Positions 5,262 through 6,200 of a stretch of 6,200 bases of DNA are shown one piece after another. The DNA is from Alphaproteobacteria bacterium (GTDB lineage: Bacteria; Pseudomonadota; Alphaproteobacteria; Micropepsales; Micropepsaceae). The position numbers and the translations under genes were made by a program. The stretch covers positions 1 to 6,200 of the forward strand of contig JAATGK010000158.1 in assembly GCA_015654715.1 (NCBI GenBank), given 5' to 3'. Numbering within the stretch: the stretch's first letter is position 1; every line of letters starts with the position of its first letter. Below the pieces are notes generated by a model. The model did not search any database. It worked only from the letters and a program-made list of their open reading frames with translations, and was not told where the DNA came from.

Positions 5262-6200
5262 TCAGAGTTTCACGCGGATGCCGGCGTAGAACTGACGGCC
5301 GTTGTCGTAGATCGCGCGGGGCATGCCATCGCCCTGCGTCAAGCGGAACTTGCGATTCGTGATGTTCATCGCATCGAACGTGAGCTGCAAATTGTCGGTG
5401 AGGGTGACCTGCACCGCACCGTTCAAGGTGCCGCTCGGACTCTGGAACTCATTCGCGCTGCGGTCGAGACCGACCAACATCTGCGAACGGTAACTGTAGG
5501 TCAGACGCGTGGACAGCCAATCATTCTCGAAATAGCCAGTCAGGTTGGCCGTAACCTTAGAGTCGCCAACCAGCGGCCCGCCGCCGTTATCGACGCCGCT
5601 GGCATAAGTGAAGTTCGACTGGAAGCCGAAGCCGCCATAGAGAGGCTGCTCCCACTGGATCTCGACGCCTTCGTCATGACCGCTCGAGTTGACCGGCGTG
5701 GTGACGCTGTAGGTCGAGTACACCGGCGCGCCCTGACCAGTCAGGAACTGGTTCAGGTAGACGGCATTATGCGTGCCGAAGCTGACATAGGACGACAGAT
5801 CCATGTAGAAGAAGCTGACCGCGAACAACGACTGCGGCGCGTAGTAATATTCATAGCTGACGTTGTAGTTCGCCGACTTGATCGGCTTCAGGTCGGGGTT
5901 GCCACCCGTGCCGATGAGGATCAGGTCTTGCAGCGACACCGCGCCGCCCAAGGCGTTGTAGTCGGGACGCGACATGGTTTCCGCCGCCGCAAAGCGCAGG
6001 AACTGGTCGTCGCTGAGGTTGATGCTGATGTTGGCGCTGGGCAGGATGTCCCAGTAGTTGTGGGTATCCTTGAGGACGCCGTACGGCCCGAAGTCGCTGG
6101 CCGCGCCGGTCGCGTCGTTGACGAACGGCTTGACATTTTCGCGGGTGTCGACCACGCGCAGCCCGAAGTTGCCCTTCCAGCCTTCGCCGCCAAAGGTCGC
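5262..6200 (-). CDS. TonB-dependent receptor, C-terminal beta-barrel part (partial, 5' end outside window)
   Basis: The C-terminal 312 residues of an outer-membrane, TonB/ExbB-energised import receptor are present; the frame is open through the window edge, so signal peptide, TonB box and plug are not visible. The GTG at 6155 (in GLRVVDTRE) is an internal valine, not a start. Features seen are typical of the large Xanthomonas/Caulobacter TonB-receptor family: GNFGLRVVDTRE, YWDILPSANISINLSDD followed by FAAAETMSRPDYNALGG, GNPDLKPIKSANYNVSYEYY, DEGVEIQWEQPL, the LTGYFEND strand, LTFDAMNITN and the last strand YDNGRQFYAGIRVKL. Alternating hydrophobic residues and aromatic girdles fit a porin-like barrel. 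The terminal residue is Leu (CTC) rather than the usual Phe. Neighbourhood suggests chitooligosaccharide uptake (inference; ligand cannot be read from a barrel fragment). A strong intrinsic terminator lies about 90 nt downstream, separating it from the hexosaminidase operon. Confidence 0.95.
   Translation of the reverse strand, partial: ATFGGEGWKGNFGLRVVDTRENVKPFVNDATGAASDFGPYGVLKDTHNYWDILPSANISINLSDDQFLRFAAAETMSRPDYNALGGAVSLQDLILIGTGGNPDLKPIKSANYNVSYEYYYAPQSLFAVSFFYMDLSSYVSFGTHNAVYLNQFLTGQGAPVYSTYSVTTPVNSSGHDEGVEIQWEQPLYGGFGFQSNFTYASGVDNGGGPLVGDSKVTANLTGYFENDWLSTRLTYSYRSQMLVGLDRSANEFQSPSGTLNGAVQVTLTDNLQLTFDAMNITNRKFRLTQGDGMPRAIYDNGRQFYAGIRVKL

Noticed and set aside
6153..6155. GTG as a possible start of the receptor fragment.
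   Set aside because: The frame continues to the window edge with receptor-like residues (GNFGLR) before the Val-Val-Asp, so this is an internal codon of a longer gene.

Overview
The window looks like an alphaproteobacterial chromosome segment: it is GC-rich, it carries a Caulobacter/Xanthomonas-type TonB-dependent receptor, an EIIA-HPr-EI fusion protein, and an extragenic palindrome of a kind I associate with Rhizobiales and neighbouring orders. The exact genus cannot be told from the sequence. The content is mainly a chitin/N-acetylglucosamine (GlcNAc) utilisation locus, and nearly every base is accounted for.

Layout, left to right. (1) Positions 1-1304, minus strand: the first 434 codons of a multidomain PTS phosphotransferase (EIIA-Glc type, then HPr, then enzyme I), cut by the window edge just before the enzyme I phospho-histidine region. 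(2) Positions 1307-3526, minus strand: a complete secreted GH20 beta-N-acetylhexosaminidase with an extra C-terminal domain. Only 2 nt separate its stop from the PTS start, and its last codons form the PTS ribosome binding site. (3) Positions 3527-3649: a 123-nt divergent intergenic region with a candidate promoter and a small palindrome. (4) Positions 3650-5083, plus strand: a complete sulfotransferase with four TPR repeats in front. (5) Positions 5084-5261: a convergent intergenic region holding a long bulged inverted repeat, a strong intrinsic terminator for the minus strand and a further hairpin. (6) Positions 5262-6200, minus strand: the C-terminal 312 residues of a TonB-dependent outer-membrane receptor whose start lies outside the window.

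Proposed logic (inference): the receptor imports chitooligosaccharides, the hexosaminidase trims them to GlcNAc in the periplasm, and the PTS fusion supplies phosphate from phosphoenolpyruvate to a membrane EIIBC permease, expected downstream of position 1 but not visible. The least conventional element is the TPR-sulfotransferase lying between the receptor and the hydrolase in the opposite orientation. Its PAPS-binding and putative catalytic residues resemble those of protein-tyrosine sulfotransferases, and its target is unknown. I did not find a clearly new system; the sulfotransferase placement, the unassigned hexosaminidase C-terminal domain and the stacked palindromes at 5092-5174 are the points most worth checking.
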